A DNA stretch of 64,000 bases from Thereva unica (lineage: Eukaryota > Arthropoda > Insecta > Diptera > Therevidae), in the NCBI GenBank assembly GCA_949987705.1, contig OX465286.1, positions 24,012,396 to 24,076,395 of the forward strand. The letters are read 5' to 3'. Position 1 is the first letter of the stretch, and each line of letters begins with the position of its first letter. The notes under the pieces were generated by a model. The model saw only the letters and a list, made by a program, of their open reading frames with translations. It made no database searches and was not told the origin of the DNA. Shown piece after piece: positions 1-10,755 of this stretch. The position numbers and the translations under genes are program-made.

Positions 1-322
1 GATCTCCATGTAAACTTCTTCATCCAATATGCCATTTAGGAACGCTGTCTTGACATCCAATTGGCATGCGTACAAGTCAAACTTATTTATTATTGCGAGT
101 ACAGCTCTAATGACTGGGAGTCTAGATACTGGCGCATAAGTTTCTTTCAAGTCATAATTATTTCTATCTTTAAATCCTCTAATGACTAGCCGAGCCTTAT
201 ATCTTGTGGATCCATCGGCTTCCAATTTCCTCTTGAACACCCACCTTGAATCTATGATGTTTGCCCTCTGCTTTTCTGTCTGTATTTTATTTCTATCTAC
301 TAGTTTCCACACTCTATTGTCA
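1..322 (-). pseudogene. copia reverse transcriptase, N-terminal part (cut by window edge and by BEL insertion)
   Basis: The minus strand reads through typical copia RT start motifs: RWVFKRKLEADGSTRYKARL, then LVIRGFKDRNNYDLKETYAP, then LDVKTAFLNGILDEEVYM. These are the fingers and the first palm block with the first catalytic Asp (QLDVKTAF). The upstream part of the same domain lies at about 5737-5860, across the BEL/Pao insertion; the two ends share the 5-bp duplication ACCAT. The sequence then leaves the window, so the catalytic YVDD box is not visible. Confidence 0.85.
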
Positions 323-327
323 ACCAT

Positions 328-895
328 TGTTAGGCGTTGGATTTCGGGGAAACGTCCGAAAAACTTGTCCTAAATGATTAAAAAAAAGGAACGGTTTATT
401 TATATTTTCTTCGATAACAATTAGAATGTATATATATTTATCGTTGAGGTTGATGAGGCTGATTTATGATCTTGATTTTGAATAGATATTCTTGAGCTTG
501 ATTTTTATGACACACGTCTTGATTCTTGATAAATTATTTTGCAACTGAGAACAAAAAACCTTGTGGGTAAATTGATCACTGAAAAGAAAAAAGTGTAGAG
601 TGATAGTAAACTATCCCAAAGTAGTGAACGACAACAAAGTTGTTCCCAAACAAAAGAATGACACTGAAAGTGTCCCGCTACAGAGAGTGACACTGAAAGT
701 GTCCCGCTAAAAGAGAGTGACACTGAAAGTGTCCCGCTAAAAGAGAGTGACACTGAAAGTGTCCCGCTAAAAGAGAGTGACACTGAAAGTGTCCCGCTAA
801 AAGAGAGTGACACTGAAAGTGTCCCGCTAAAAGAGAGTGACAACAAAGGAAAGAATCCTCATTTACCTGGCGTTGCCGATGTTTGATTTTAAACA
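328..895 (-). repeat. BEL/Pao 3' LTR with 30-bp minisatellite
   Basis: 568 bp, TG...CA. It contains six copies of a 30-bp unit (about 661-840) whose core GACACTGAAAGTGTC is a perfect hairpin with a GAA loop. It equals the right LTR except for one extra 30-bp unit and a few substitutions. Confidence 0.92.
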
Positions 896-1047
896 TTCCC
901 GGCCGCCTTCGCTGACAAAGGCAGCGAATGAGCTGATTCGGTTGACTCAATAGGAAGAGGGCACAATTTAGTAGCTGGTCGAGTAATAACATCTGTAATG
1001 GTTTTGATAGTAGCCACTCGAACAATACCGTCTTTTCCTGGGTGAAC

Positions 1048-1437
1048 TTAGATAACACGGCCAACAGGCCATTTAGATGGAGGATATCGTTCATCTTTAA
1101 TGAAAATAAGTGCGCCAGTAGTAATTTGAGGTGATGGTGATGTCCACTTGTAAACAGCTTGATATCGTTGTAGATATTCTTGGATCCACTTACGCCAAAA
1201 GCTTTGCAACATTTGGCTTAGATGTTGCCATCGTGAAACCCGTCCGACTTTGAAATGTTCCAGGTTTGGTTCGGGAACTAAGTTAAGAGGATGACCTATA
1301 AGAAAATGGCCTGGAATCAAAACGTCCAAATCTTCTGCGTCATTGGAGAGAGGACATAACGGTCTAGAATTTAGGACAGCTTCTATTTGTGTTAGTGAGG
1401 TGGACATTTCTTCAAAAGTTAACAATCTCTCCAACAA
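1048..1437 (-). pseudogene. BEL/Pao integrase C-terminal region
   Basis: The 129-residue reading holds motifs usual for the C-terminal part of BEL/Pao pol: LTQIEAVLNSRPLCPLS, then PGHFLIGHPLN, then SRWQHLSQMLQSFWRKW, and ends in a basic stretch (ERYPPSKWPVGRVI) that continues to about 900. The last catalytic Glu of the integrase core should lie between this piece and the one ending at 1711, but that stretch is broken by frameshifts. Confidence 0.8.
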
Positions 1438-1710
1438 CTCGTCGTAGATGGTATTTCATCGATTTGACTCCAGCCTCCAAAATGAGGTGCTGCTGGTGGA
1501 TTGAACACCTATTTAGTGCCATCGTTAGCAATGATTGATGCTAAGTGCTCTAGTTCCTTTGAAGCGGCATTGAATAACTTGGATAGTTCCTTATCAGCTC
1601 CCTTGAAATTTGTACCGCAATCGCTATTGAGGGTGGAGCAAATTCCTCGACGAGCAGTGAAGCGGCGATAAGCGGCGAGGAAGGCATCCGTTGAGTAATC
1701 GCTGACGATC

Positions 1711-2580
1711 TCAAGATGAATTGCTGAGGTTGTATAACATACGAATACAGCAATCCAGGATTTCTGTGTTTTTCATAATAAATGGGCCAGCGTAGTCGAT
1801 GCCCGTGTAGAGAAAACCTCGAGATGGAGTGATTCGAGTTGCTGGTAGTTGTCCCATGAGGTGCTTAGCGAAAGCACGTCTATATCGGGTGCACCGAACA
1901 CATTTAAGGATGAAGGATCGGACCGGTATTCGCCCACCAATAACCCAATACTTTTGACGAAGATAGGTTAGTGTTTCTTGGGTCGAACCATGTAGAGTCT
2001 TATCGTGTGCCTCTCGTATTAACAGAGTGGTGAAGTCAGAGTATCGTGGAATAATGTAAGGATGTTTCGTAGATGATGGCAGTGATGAGTTTCTCAAACG
2101 ACCACCGACTCGAAGTAGTCCGTTCTTGTCAAGAAATGGCATCAATCTAATTATTGCTGTTGATTTTGGGAGCAGTTGGTTTGAAGGGAGATGATCGATC
2201 TCGCCCTTGAAGTATATTGATTGAATGTACTTAATCCAAACGATGGTCGCGTTTTCCAATTCTTCGGGAGTAATGGGATTGTTGAGAGAAACATTTTGTT
2301 TCTCACGAAGGCGTTTAAAAACTCGTTTACAGATTGCAGTGATCCCAACCAGGGTAGTAAGGGAAGAGAAGCGGCTCTGGAAGTCGTAGGAGATGACTTG
2401 ATTAGTATGAACTTTAATTGGACGACATTCTAAAGTGCTGGGGTTGTCAACCCGTGATGGCAGTTGGGAAGGCCAGGTTGATGATTCTTGGACGAGCCAT
2501 GATGGTCCAGTCCACCACGCGTTATAATCGTTAATCTCGTTAGCCGAAAGCCCTCTTGTCGCGCAATCGGCGGGATTCAT
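1711..2580 (-). pseudogene. BEL/Pao integrase, zinc-binding and core start
   Basis: The 289-residue frame starts with the conserved NPADCATRGL linker after RNase H. It continues through GLLRVGGRLRNSSLP, an HHCC zinc-binding region (EAHDKTLHGSTQETL ... CVRCTRYR) and reaches the first catalytic Asp of the integrase core in FLYTGIDYAGPF. It then ends early (DCCIRMLYNLSNSS), so the rest of the catalytic core is in other frames around 1440-1750. It is a decayed integrase acting in the nucleus on cDNA ends in the live family. Confidence 0.85.
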
Positions 2581-2709
2581 TTTTCCTGGAACATGTTTCC
2601 AAGTTGCTTTAGGTAACAGATCTTGAATTACGCAGACGCGATTGTGAACAAACTCCTTCCATTTCGATGGATGTTCATTGAGCCATGTGTGGACGATCGA
2701 GGAATCTGT

Positions 2710-2985
2710 CTATAAGAAGCAAGGTGCGAATTCCAGTTTAAGCGTTTTCGCACAATAAGCAACGAGCTTAGTCAACATAACTGCTGATGCAAGTTCAAGT
2801 CTGGGAATCGTCATTCTTTTTAGTGGAGCAACTTTGGTTTTTGAGCACAGAAGTGAAGCAGTTGTGTGATCCGTAGATGACCGGATACGAATATAAACCA
2901 CTGCAGCCATTGCGGATTGCGAAGCATCGCAAAACCCATGAATTTCAATTTGTCCCATCTGACTAGTCCAATAGTTCATATTCAT
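2710..2985 (-). pseudogene. BEL/Pao RNase H domain fragment
   Basis: The reading IEIHGFCDASQSAMAAVVY is the first acidic block of the BEL/Pao RNase H, followed by LLCSKTKVAPLKRMTIPRLE, the second conserved block. RT should precede it, but the sequence just upstream (about 2985-3100) is the end of the pre-RT linker (QAYKSFLHEYELLD). The palm and fingers of RT are therefore deleted. Confidence 0.82.
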
Positions 2986-3101
2986 GTAGGAAGGATTTGT
3001 AAGCTTGATGAAATTCAGGGTGATTTACAAACTTGCGGTGTAGGCAGTGGAGTATTCGAACAGCGGATGGCATTGAGTCACCGAGTTGACTTTTATTGCT
3101 C

Positions 3102-5189
3102 TTAAACGGTAGTCGAACGATATACATATCTTCCGGTAGAATCTCGCTGATGTGTGACCTTAAAGTGATTTTCACATTCTTGATCGTCTGCAGAAAGTAA
3201 CTTGGCGGATGTATGTGGAACTTCTTCTTGATGCCAAAACCGTTCCAAAGACTGATGAAGGTCATCGTCAATGGAGTAGTGATAGGTATTTGTCAGTTGA
3301 GATTGGTATTCCCGTGGAGATGGACCAGACATAATCCAGCACAAGGAGGTGAGCTGAGCGACTCGCGACTGATTATGCCCCTTGATGATGGGTCCTTGAA
3401 GCAACTCTCCGTACAAATCAGATCCCAAGATGATGTCAATTGCTCCTGGTTGATAAAACCGTGGATCAGCAAATGGCAGGTCTTTTAGATGAGGCATCTC
3501 ACTTTTGGTGATGTATGTCTGGGGAATTAAGTTTGTCAGTTTGCGAAGGACTATTGCGTTGACAGTTAGCTTAAACGGCGAGTCAAAATGGGGCTTGAGA
3601 AGGAGATTCGCTGAGCCCCTAGCTTTACTGGTTTTATTGTCGATAGTATGTAATGATAATGAACACGATTGTCGTGGAATGTTAAGTTGTTGCACTAGAT
3701 TCTCAGAACCGAGGGAGATTTCCGATCCCTGATCCAACAGAACTCGCGCCTTTAAAGAATTTCCATGATGGTTAATGACAGTTACAATGGCTGTCGGTAG
3801 AAAAACAATTCGAGATGCTGCTGAGTGTACGTGGGTGAGTTGTTTTGCTTGGTTAGTTGTTGCATCGCTTGGCTTGGAATTACCCAATGGATGAAGTGAA
3901 GTGTGGTGAGCCTTGGCACATTTGAGACATCGTCTTCGTGATTGGCATTTCCCAACGGAATGATTTCCCAGACAGTTGTAGCAAAGGCGATATTTGTTGA
4001 CGAGTTCGCGGCGATGAGCTGTTGTGGTTTGAGTATATCTTGAGCATTGCGATGTATAATGATTGTCGTTGCATAGGACACACTTTGGCTTTTCGCGTGC
4101 GGTATTATCACTATGTCCAGCGAAATGAACACGCACAGATGATGGACGTGGATGAGAAGCTGCCTTACTGGACTGCGAATGCTCATACGCATTGAGAGTT
4201 TGGATTCTCGTTTCCAAAAATGCTTGAAACCGTGCCCAAGTTGGGCGTTCCTTCGTTGATCCGATTTCTTGTTCCCATGATTTTACAGATTCTGGATCAA
4301 GTTTTTTAATCGTGAGAGACACCAAAACTGAATCCCAATGTTCCACAGGCTCTTTAAGCATTTTTAAGGTTCTAATTTCTTGCATCGTGGCATTGTAGAG
4401 CTTTTCCAGGTCTGTACCGCATTCTTTTGTCATCTTTTTAATTGCATAGAGTGACGAGAGTGATGAATAAATTAATAATCGTGGATTTTCATAGCGGGAA
4501 ACAACAGCATCCCAAGCTGGCTGGAAATTATCGTCGACGATTTCGGTATTTTCAAGAATGTCAGCGGCAGGTCCAATCAAACTATTTTTTAAATACTGCA
4601 ACTTCATTGCCAATGGTAGGGAGGATTCGTTGATTACGAACGATGAAAACATTCCTTTGAATGATAACCACTTGGACAGCGATCCATCGTACTTGGGGAT
4701 TTCCAATCGAGGTAATCGAGCACATCTAAAATTAGCAGATATGGAGTTGGTTGACATAACTGGCGAGGCAGCTCTGCTAGTGTTTCGTTCCCCGAGTTTT
4801 TCTGATAGAGATGATAATGCCATGACTGCGTCGAGGTAGCCGTCACGAGTTTTTCTATAGCATTCATTCTGAAAATAGGAGCGCTTCTTGACATCGAACG
4901 CATCAGAAGAACTGATTGCTGATAGAGCAAGATTTATCGCAGTATGATTAGTTTGAAATTGCTGCCATTGATCCCGGACTTCTTGTAGCCAAGTCGACAA
5001 ACCTTCTTGTGAGAGGTCCTTTTGTTGACTACTTAAAGCCCGAGCTTTTACCGAGTCGATAAACTCCTGATACGAGCTTTGTCGATCAATTCGGTTATGA
5101 ATGTGGCTGACTCTCATGGTATAGCTGATTCGTGTACCTTCTAGAAGCCTTTTTCTAAGACGTATCGCAAATCCGGCTCGAAGGACCAA
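3102..5189 (-). CDS. BEL/Pao gag-protease polyprotein, partial
   Basis: 695 residues. The gag part (residues about 60-330) has SLSEKLGERNTSRAASP and LPRLEIPKYDGSLSKWLSFK, a common BEL/Pao capsid motif, then Cys-rich knuckles (CVLCNDNHYTSQC; CYNCLGNHSVGKC; CLKCAKAHH). The aspartic protease follows with VLLDQGSEISL, the BEL/Pao form of the D-S/T-G box (here DQGS). The ORF starts just inside the PBS-adjacent end, 4 bp from the right LTR, and ends at a frameshift at the protease-RT linker. An overlapping frame (2963-3271) carries the linker on. Confidence 0.88.
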   Translation of the reverse strand: MVLRAGFAIRLRKRLLEGTRISYTMRVSHIHNRIDRQSSYQEFIDSVKARALSSQQKDLSQEGLSTWLQEVRDQWQQFQTNHTAINLALSAISSSDAFDVKKRSYFQNECYRKTRDGYLDAVMALSSLSEKLGERNTSRAASPVMSTNSISANFRCARLPRLEIPKYDGSLSKWLSFKGMFSSFVINESSLPLAMKLQYLKNSLIGPAADILENTEIVDDNFQPAWDAVVSRYENPRLLIYSSLSSLYAIKKMTKECGTDLEKLYNATMQEIRTLKMLKEPVEHWDSVLVSLTIKKLDPESVKSWEQEIGSTKERPTWARFQAFLETRIQTLNAYEHSQSSKAASHPRPSSVRVHFAGHSDNTAREKPKCVLCNDNHYTSQCSRYTQTTTAHRRELVNKYRLCYNCLGNHSVGKCQSRRRCLKCAKAHHTSLHPLGNSKPSDATTNQAKQLTHVHSAASRIVFLPTAIVTVINHHGNSLKARVLLDQGSEISLGSENLVQQLNIPRQSCSLSLHTIDNKTSKARGSANLLLKPHFDSPFKLTVNAIVLRKLTNLIPQTYITKSEMPHLKDLPFADPRFYQPGAIDIILGSDLYGELLQGPIIKGHNQSRVAQLTSLCWIMSGPSPREYQSQLTNTYHYSIDDDLHQSLERFWHQEEVPHTSAKLLSADDQECENHFKVTHQRDSTGRYVYRSTTV

Positions 5190-5193
5190 AAAA

Positions 5194-5731
5194 TGTTAGG
5201 CGTTGGATTTTGGGGGAACGTCCGAAAAACTTGTCCTAAATGATTAAAAAAAAGGAACGGTTTATTTATATTTTCTTCGATAACAATTAGAATGTATATA
5301 TATTTATCGTTGAGGTTGATGAGGCTGATTTATGATCTTGATTTTGAATAGATATTATTGAGCTTGATTTTTATGACACACGTCTTGATTCTTGATAAAT
5401 TATTTTGCAACTGAGAACAAAAAACCTTGTGGGTAAATTGATCACTGAAAAGAAAAAAGTGTAGAGTGATAGTAAACTATCCCAAAGTAGTGAACGACAA
5501 CAAAGTTGTTCCCAAACAAAAGAATGACACTGAAAGTGTCCCGCTACAGAGAGTGACACTGAAAGTGTCCCGCTAAAAGAGAGTGACACTGAAAGTGTCC
5601 CGCTAAAAGAGAGTGACACTGAAAGTGTCCCGCTAAAAGAGAGTGACACTGAAAGTGTCCCGCTAAAAGAGAGTGACAACAAAGGAAAGAATCCTCATTT
5701 ACCTGGCGTTGCCGATGTTTGATTTTAAACA
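5194..5731 (-). repeat. BEL/Pao 5' LTR
   Basis: 538 bp, TG...CA, with five copies of the 30-bp unit (about 5525-5674). It is shorter than the left LTR by exactly one unit, so the only length difference between the LTRs is a repeat-number change. Confidence 0.92.
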
Positions 5732-5736
5732 ACCAT

Positions 5737-6755
5737 GGAATTAAGTTCTTCTTTGATCGCTCTTTTCCAAAGGTAAGCTTCTTTGGATTCTATAGCCTCT
5801 TTAAAGCTTACAGGTTCTTTGTTAATTGAAGCTATAAGGCATTGTTTCAATTCTTCCTAATAAATTTCTAGTCGATATTAAGAATCTCTCTAAAGATTCT
5901 CCGGACTCGTCTTTAGTTTTGATTGAGTATGCCCTAGCTAATCTGGAATAATCATCGACGTATACATTGATATACCTCTTTTGTCCTGGATGAGACGGAG
6001 GTTTTATTGGACCCATCGTATCCGTATGTATAAGTTGAAGTGGTCTATCGGCCCTTCTTCTGGTCTCTTTGAATGGCAGCTTTTACATCTTGGACATGAT
6101 ACAGACTTCACATCCTAATACAGAATCATCAACCTTGACTTTTTCAAATCTTTTGTCCAGTTTTTGCAATTTCTTTAAATAATTTAACGATGCATGACCT
6201 AACCTAACATGCTTCATTAATTCATTAATCATTAATCTTTTCGGAACTACTCTTATTATTCTCTAAAGGATTACTTATAAATATTTCTTCTAAGTTTTGA
6301 ACTGACTCTAAATCATCTATCATTATTACATTTCTATTGAGTATACTACAATCCCAATTTTCTATCTTCGCCTCTACCTCTTTCTCCTCTAACTTTAGAT
6401 TATTTTCTACTATTTTAGTCATGAGATTCTTTTTTCTCTCCCTCCCAATCGCAAAATCTAAATTCCGCTTTTCTTCAATTTCTCCCTCCCAATCTAGCAA
6501 CTTCTTTTGATTATATGTTTGCGATTGTTTGAGAATCTCATCACCTTTCTGCATTACTGCTCTACAACAATATTCCTCGTACTCTATTTCATCGTTAATC
6601 TGATTCTGATCTTGTTTTATGACTCTAAAGTTGATTGTCCAGTTTGGTTTCTCATAAATTCCTTCTAGCACCGTTTTGTTTGATACTTTATCGTACACTC
6701 TCAAAACGGTGTCATCCAAATAGATACTTAGACCGGAATCTGCTAACTTTCGCAA
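5737..6755 (-). pseudogene. copia protease end, integrase start and RT edge
   Basis: From high to low coordinates: MRKLADSGLSIYLDDTVLRV (end of the protease/linker block, from 6755), a variable acidic stretch, then near 6010-6220 MNELMKHVRLGHASLNYLKK and a Cys pair (CEVCIMSKM), which is the copia pre-integrase zinc-binding region with a nonsense codon behind it. The integrase core begins with the first Asp in DTMGPIKPPSHPGQKR and the second conserved block VYVDDYSR, then jumps to the pre-RT region KEAIESKEAYLWKRAIKEEL. The second half of integrase is missing. Confidence 0.78.
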
Positions 6756-6914
6756 TGATAAAAGATTTTCGGATTTCTGACTTCCTCTTCTCTATATCCT
6801 CTTCCTCTAGTGGACTGTTGCCTCTTATCCTCTATCCCTCTAAAATTATTGACTTTCTTAAAATTTTTCTTTATAAATCTCTTTTTATTATTATTTTTGT
6901 AGTTATTATTTTTA

Positions 6915-8082
6915 GGGGAGAGTCGGGTGGAGTGGGAAGTGTTTTTATAAAGCTCCATAAAATGCATATTTTTTTTTTCATTGTCTGAAAGCTGTATCGT
7001 GGAGAGGCTTCGTAGGCTTTCATGTAGTCGAAAGCATTCATTAAAAAAATCATTTTCAAGGTCTTTTTCTTCAATCTGAAAAAAAAAAAGCCAAATCGGG
7101 TGAAGCGGGAAATTGTCGGGTGAAGTGGGAAATGATGCATATCTGACAAAAATAAACCAAAATACTATCGTGAACACCATATTTATTTATTTCGATTTCA
7201 AATAAGTACAGCAGTGATAACCGATGCAAAATATTTTAGATGAAGATAAACTTTTAATCAAAATCAGAGGTATGAAAAACGACAAAAAATAACTTGAAAA
7301 AAAATTAGAAAATTTGTGGCAAAGAATTGTATAAATCATTCTTCTTATTCTGAGACATCCAGATCTGAGTCACAGTTTTTACAGGTGAAGTAACTGCAAG
7401 TTAAATTGACACATTTCAAGGTAGTTCAACCAATTCTTTTCCAAACAAAATTCAAAAGTAACTTAATTAACGCGTTTTACTCCAACCGACCCGTCTTCGT
7501 TCAAAATCCTCAAAAAAACTAACTCCAAACATAGTTGGGCTAGTTCTTTTTTCTAAGAATATTGCTGCGTCGTTTTTCTCCTTCTACTTTTATTGCTCTT
7601 TTTTCCCTTTGTACTCGGGTTTTTCCCCTTTTTATGATCTTCAAATCCAAAAAGGACGATCGAACATAGAATTTTAACGTTTCCCACTTCACCCGACACG
7701 ACATTTCCCACTTCACCCGATTGATGGCACTTTCAAAGTAAAAGGGTCTCAATGACACAAAGTAAGATTTCAACAAAACCCTTTTGCACGATAAAACTTA
7801 GAAGTCGAATGAATATTTTTGTAATTTTTGTAATATTCTGCGTGAAAAATTACTAGAAATATTTGAGTTTTGAAAAAAAATTTCAAAACTTTCAAAAATC
7901 TGTTCTTTTCTTTTGCTGCTCAGAAAGTAAAAAATGCGTCTGCTTGCATATGTGACTCATGAAAAACTTGCTACTGTCGAAACAATCACGAAACAGTTGA
8001 CCATTTTAAATAATGTCACATACAAGACAAAATATTAACACTTCCCTCTCCACCCGACTTCCCACTCCACCCGACTCTCCCC
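6915..8082. mobile_element. 1.17-kb TIR element in copia gag (TA target duplication)
   Basis: The left end GGGGAGAGTCGGGTGGAG and the right end are inverted copies of about 25 bp, flanked by TA on both sides (6913-6914 and 8083-8084). A related motif, TCGGGTGAAGTGGGAAAT, occurs twice near the left end (about 7090-7130) and inverted twice near the right (about 7680-7720), forming subterminal repeats. No transposase was recognised; a short minus-strand reading around 6950-7070 (IEEKDLENDFFNECF) is unknown. It splits the copia gag reading, which resumes on the other side. TA duplication suggests an IS630/Tc1/mariner-like or pogo-like mobiliser. Confidence 0.85.
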
Positions 8083-8085
8083 TAC

Positions 8086-9444
8086 TACTTGCATTGGAGT
8101 GATGCTCTTTGTTATTATATCTTTTGAAATGTTTACCTCTAAAATGTTTATTAACATACCTATTTCTGTCTCTACCCACGTTGAAACATTCATCGCCTTT
8201 ATGATATACCACATCTTGGCAGTAATAGCAGAACCATTTATTTTTGGCTGCCAGAGGACACTCCCGCATCCAGTGCCCATATTCATTACACCTATGGCAC
8301 TTGGTGTCCTTCATGTTAGGCCCCTGAGTTCTATAGGTCTTTGGCTCATCCTCCAATTTTTTCTCTGCCTCTAACTGTAAAATATAAGATTTTATTTCAT
8401 CTAAAGTCATTTCTTGTCCAACAGTTTGTTTTTTAAGTAAGTCTGCATTTCGTATTTCAGGAATGACTAACGATACAGCTTGATAAAATGCTGATCGCAT
8501 TTCTTGGTCTGTTAACTCTATGATTTCTTCGCATGCTTCATACTCTCTAACTATAGCATCAAATCTATCACTGAAATCATTTACAGTTTCATCCTTCTTC
8601 ATTCTAATAGCATATAAACGTGTTCTTACAGATGTATGAGTTACGTTAACTTCACATTTTCTAGAACTTCTTAATCTTTTTAAAATCTCTACCGGTTCTC
8701 TAATATTTATTATTTTCTTATGATACTTTTCATCTAGTCGATTAATTATAATATCTCTAACCCAATTTTTCCTTTTAATAATTATTGCCTCTGACCAATT
8801 TTGACTACTTTCCTGACTAGGTTCTATGACATCTAACAAATCATTACTCATTAATTCAGACTTTAAATAATCTAACCAAATGTCAAAATTAGAATCTTTC
8901 TTTAATTTATAATCTCTTTTAATATTTAATTTCGCGCCTGACAATTCTTGCTCAACCACCTTATTCATTGACTCTAATTGTTTGCTCGAGTTGCTGCAAT
9001 TCTGTGGTCCAGTTTTATTCATTACCTCTACATTTATTTTTTTATTTTCTATAACTTCTATTTCTTTTTCGGAATTATCTAATTTCCTCTTTACACCTCT
9101 AACCTCTAATGAACTAGTATTACTAGTATTTTGATTTCTTACCTCTAACACTCTTAGCCTGAGCCTCTCATTCTCTAAGTTATCTTTGCTGACTTTCGCC
9201 AAGGTGTCTACCATGGCCTTCGCTCCAGCCATAATTTCCCTGCAGTTAACTGCGGCTATGGCTAGATATTTAGCTGTCCTTAGATTTTGTGTAGCCGTTT
9301 TCGCGTTCATCGCTGCTGTTTCCTCGTTCATATTGCTTTTTATACGGCCAGCCAAAATTTCTTTTTCAGGACCTCTAAGCCTTATGTCCTCTACCACCTC
9401 TACTCTAGGGCGTCTATCTCTATCTCTTCTATCTTCTGGTGCAG
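8086..9444 (-). CDS. copia gag, main exon (continues beyond the TIR element at 6743-6912)
   Basis: About 450 residues are open. The middle has the copia capsid pattern: WLDYLKSELMSNDLLDVIEP, RLYAIRMKKDETVNDFSDRF, then MTLDEIKSYILQLEAEKK. The end has a CCHC knuckle CHRCNEYGHWMREC followed by a Cys/His pair in CYYCQDVVYHKGDEC. The capsid and nucleocapsid package the element's RNA in cytoplasmic particles. The usual ATG is lacking; the open frame runs upstream to a good splice acceptor at 9445, so the N-terminus is probably in the exon at 9649-9799. Confidence 0.8.
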
Positions 9445-9648
9445 CTGCAAAATTAAAATTTATTATTATTACCTGGATTTCCTCTTTCTCTATTCTCTGG
9501 ATCTCTATCTCTAAATATTTATGTATGTTTCCTCTTTAGTCTACTAAACTCTAATCCAATTGTATAGCAATTATAGCAATTCTACTTTTAAGCGAGACGG
9601 AAGATGAATTAACAATAAAAAGTTCAATCCACTTACTCAATAGCTTAC

Positions 9649-9799
9649 TATTTTTCCCTTCAGGACCCTCTTCTGCGTCTTTCCACACCTCTAAATCTTC
9701 TAACTCTAGACACGGGGATTCATATCCCGACGCGTCCTCTTCGTCGGTCTGGTAATCGACCAGCCTTTTCGGGTCGTACTTCCATCCTCCTTCTGCCAT
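9649..9799 (-). CDS. possible first coding exon of the copia gag
   Basis: ATG at 9799 opens a 50-codon acidic reading (MAEGGWKYDPKRLVDYQTDE ... EDLEVWKDAEEGPEGKN). It reaches a GTAAGC donor at 9648. The acceptor TTTTGCAG at 9445 restores the frame with the gag exon below, giving a 204-bp intron. Without splicing this frame stops near 9551. The in-frame join is what I see; that it is spliced is inference. Confidence 0.45.
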
Positions 9800-10755
9800 C
9801 TATTCCGGGTTTTGAAACAAAATATTTAAAAGTATTTTATAATTAATATATAACTGAATCTTTTATCTCTGTGTTATTACTCTAAACTCATCTAATACCA
9901 GGTTTCTATTTAAACTTTGTTTCGTGCTTCTGGAATCGCGACAAATGTACAACAATTTATCCCGACCCGAAACAGGATATTTCGTCCTCGAATATCGCCA
10001 CCACGCAAGTGCACCCTCGGCTTCAACGTTCAGTTTCACGCACGGCAATGAAAACTTGTTAAAATGAGGTGGCCATGCACACTTACGGGACAACAATTCG
10101 AGTCCTTCAATATCCCTAGCTGTATATCACCCAATACCGCACAGCAAGCATCTTGTGATAACAGCCCCGGAATTTTGTTAGTTTTGTTTTTATTTAGATT
10201 AATAAAAAATTGTCAAAAACTTGTTTATTTTTTTTTTATAATTTATGTCTTTCCTCTAAACCAAATTTATATCTATCTCATCTCTCTTATTTACTCTAAA
10301 TTCCTCTAAGAGAAAATTCTAATTTCCGTGAACTCATATCTTGTAATTTTAGGAGCGACTGTCTATATATGACGCGCTTCGGAAGACACCGTACAATGAC
10401 GCGTTAAAACACCGGTACTTGTACGCACACTGCTAGATTTATATTCCTCTAATTTCTCTAATGCAATACAACCAATTTCTACAACCAGAAAACAAAAGTA
10501 ATTTTTCCTTTGAACACAATCTCTAATTAAATTCCATTAAAATAATTTATTTTTAATACGTCAAAATTTGTACTTACCTCTAATTTTCTCAACTCCTAAC
10601 CTTTATTTTTCACACCCTCTAGTCCTCTAGTTCTCTTACTCTATCACTTTTTCTAACAATCTTCTAACTGCTCACTTTACTTTTTCTAAGGTTTTTTTTT
10701 CTTTTATTATATCTATTATGGCGCAGTGGAAACGTGCCCTCGGCCCATAACCTTT
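9800..10755 (-). other. copia leader and primer-binding site
   Basis: No convincing gene. The minus strand has many short TTAGAG/TTAGAGG motifs (plus strand CTCTAA). Next to the LTR, at about 10738-10754, the minus strand reads AAGGTTATGGGCCGAGGGC, resembling the internal initiator-tRNA-Met primer site used by copia elements. The small ORF at 9863-10096 has no recognisable domain. Confidence 0.6.

Larger units (their letters stand above)
328..5731 (-). mobile_element. BEL/Pao LTR retrotransposon, RT-deleted
   Basis: Two near-identical LTRs (328-895 and 5194-5731), both TG...CA, are flanked by the perfect 5-bp duplication ACCAT (323-327 and 5732-5736). The PBS-like stretch lies next to the right LTR (about 5176-5193; minus strand TTTTTGGTCCTTCGAGCC), so the element runs on the minus strand. 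Gag-protease, RNase H and integrase pieces are present. The RT palm is missing: the gag-protease-linker reading ends near 3000 and RNase H begins at 2985. The element therefore cannot copy itself but was probably mobilised in trans or decayed after insertion. Confidence 0.9.

Noticed and set aside
661..840. Regular 30-bp repeats as a CRISPR array
   Set aside because: There are no unique spacers; repeats are back to back within an LTR of a eukaryotic element.
505..846. Repetitive ORFs in both BEL/Pao LTRs (LSFSGTLSVS repeats)
   Set aside because: They only translate the 30-bp minisatellite and differ in length with unit number.
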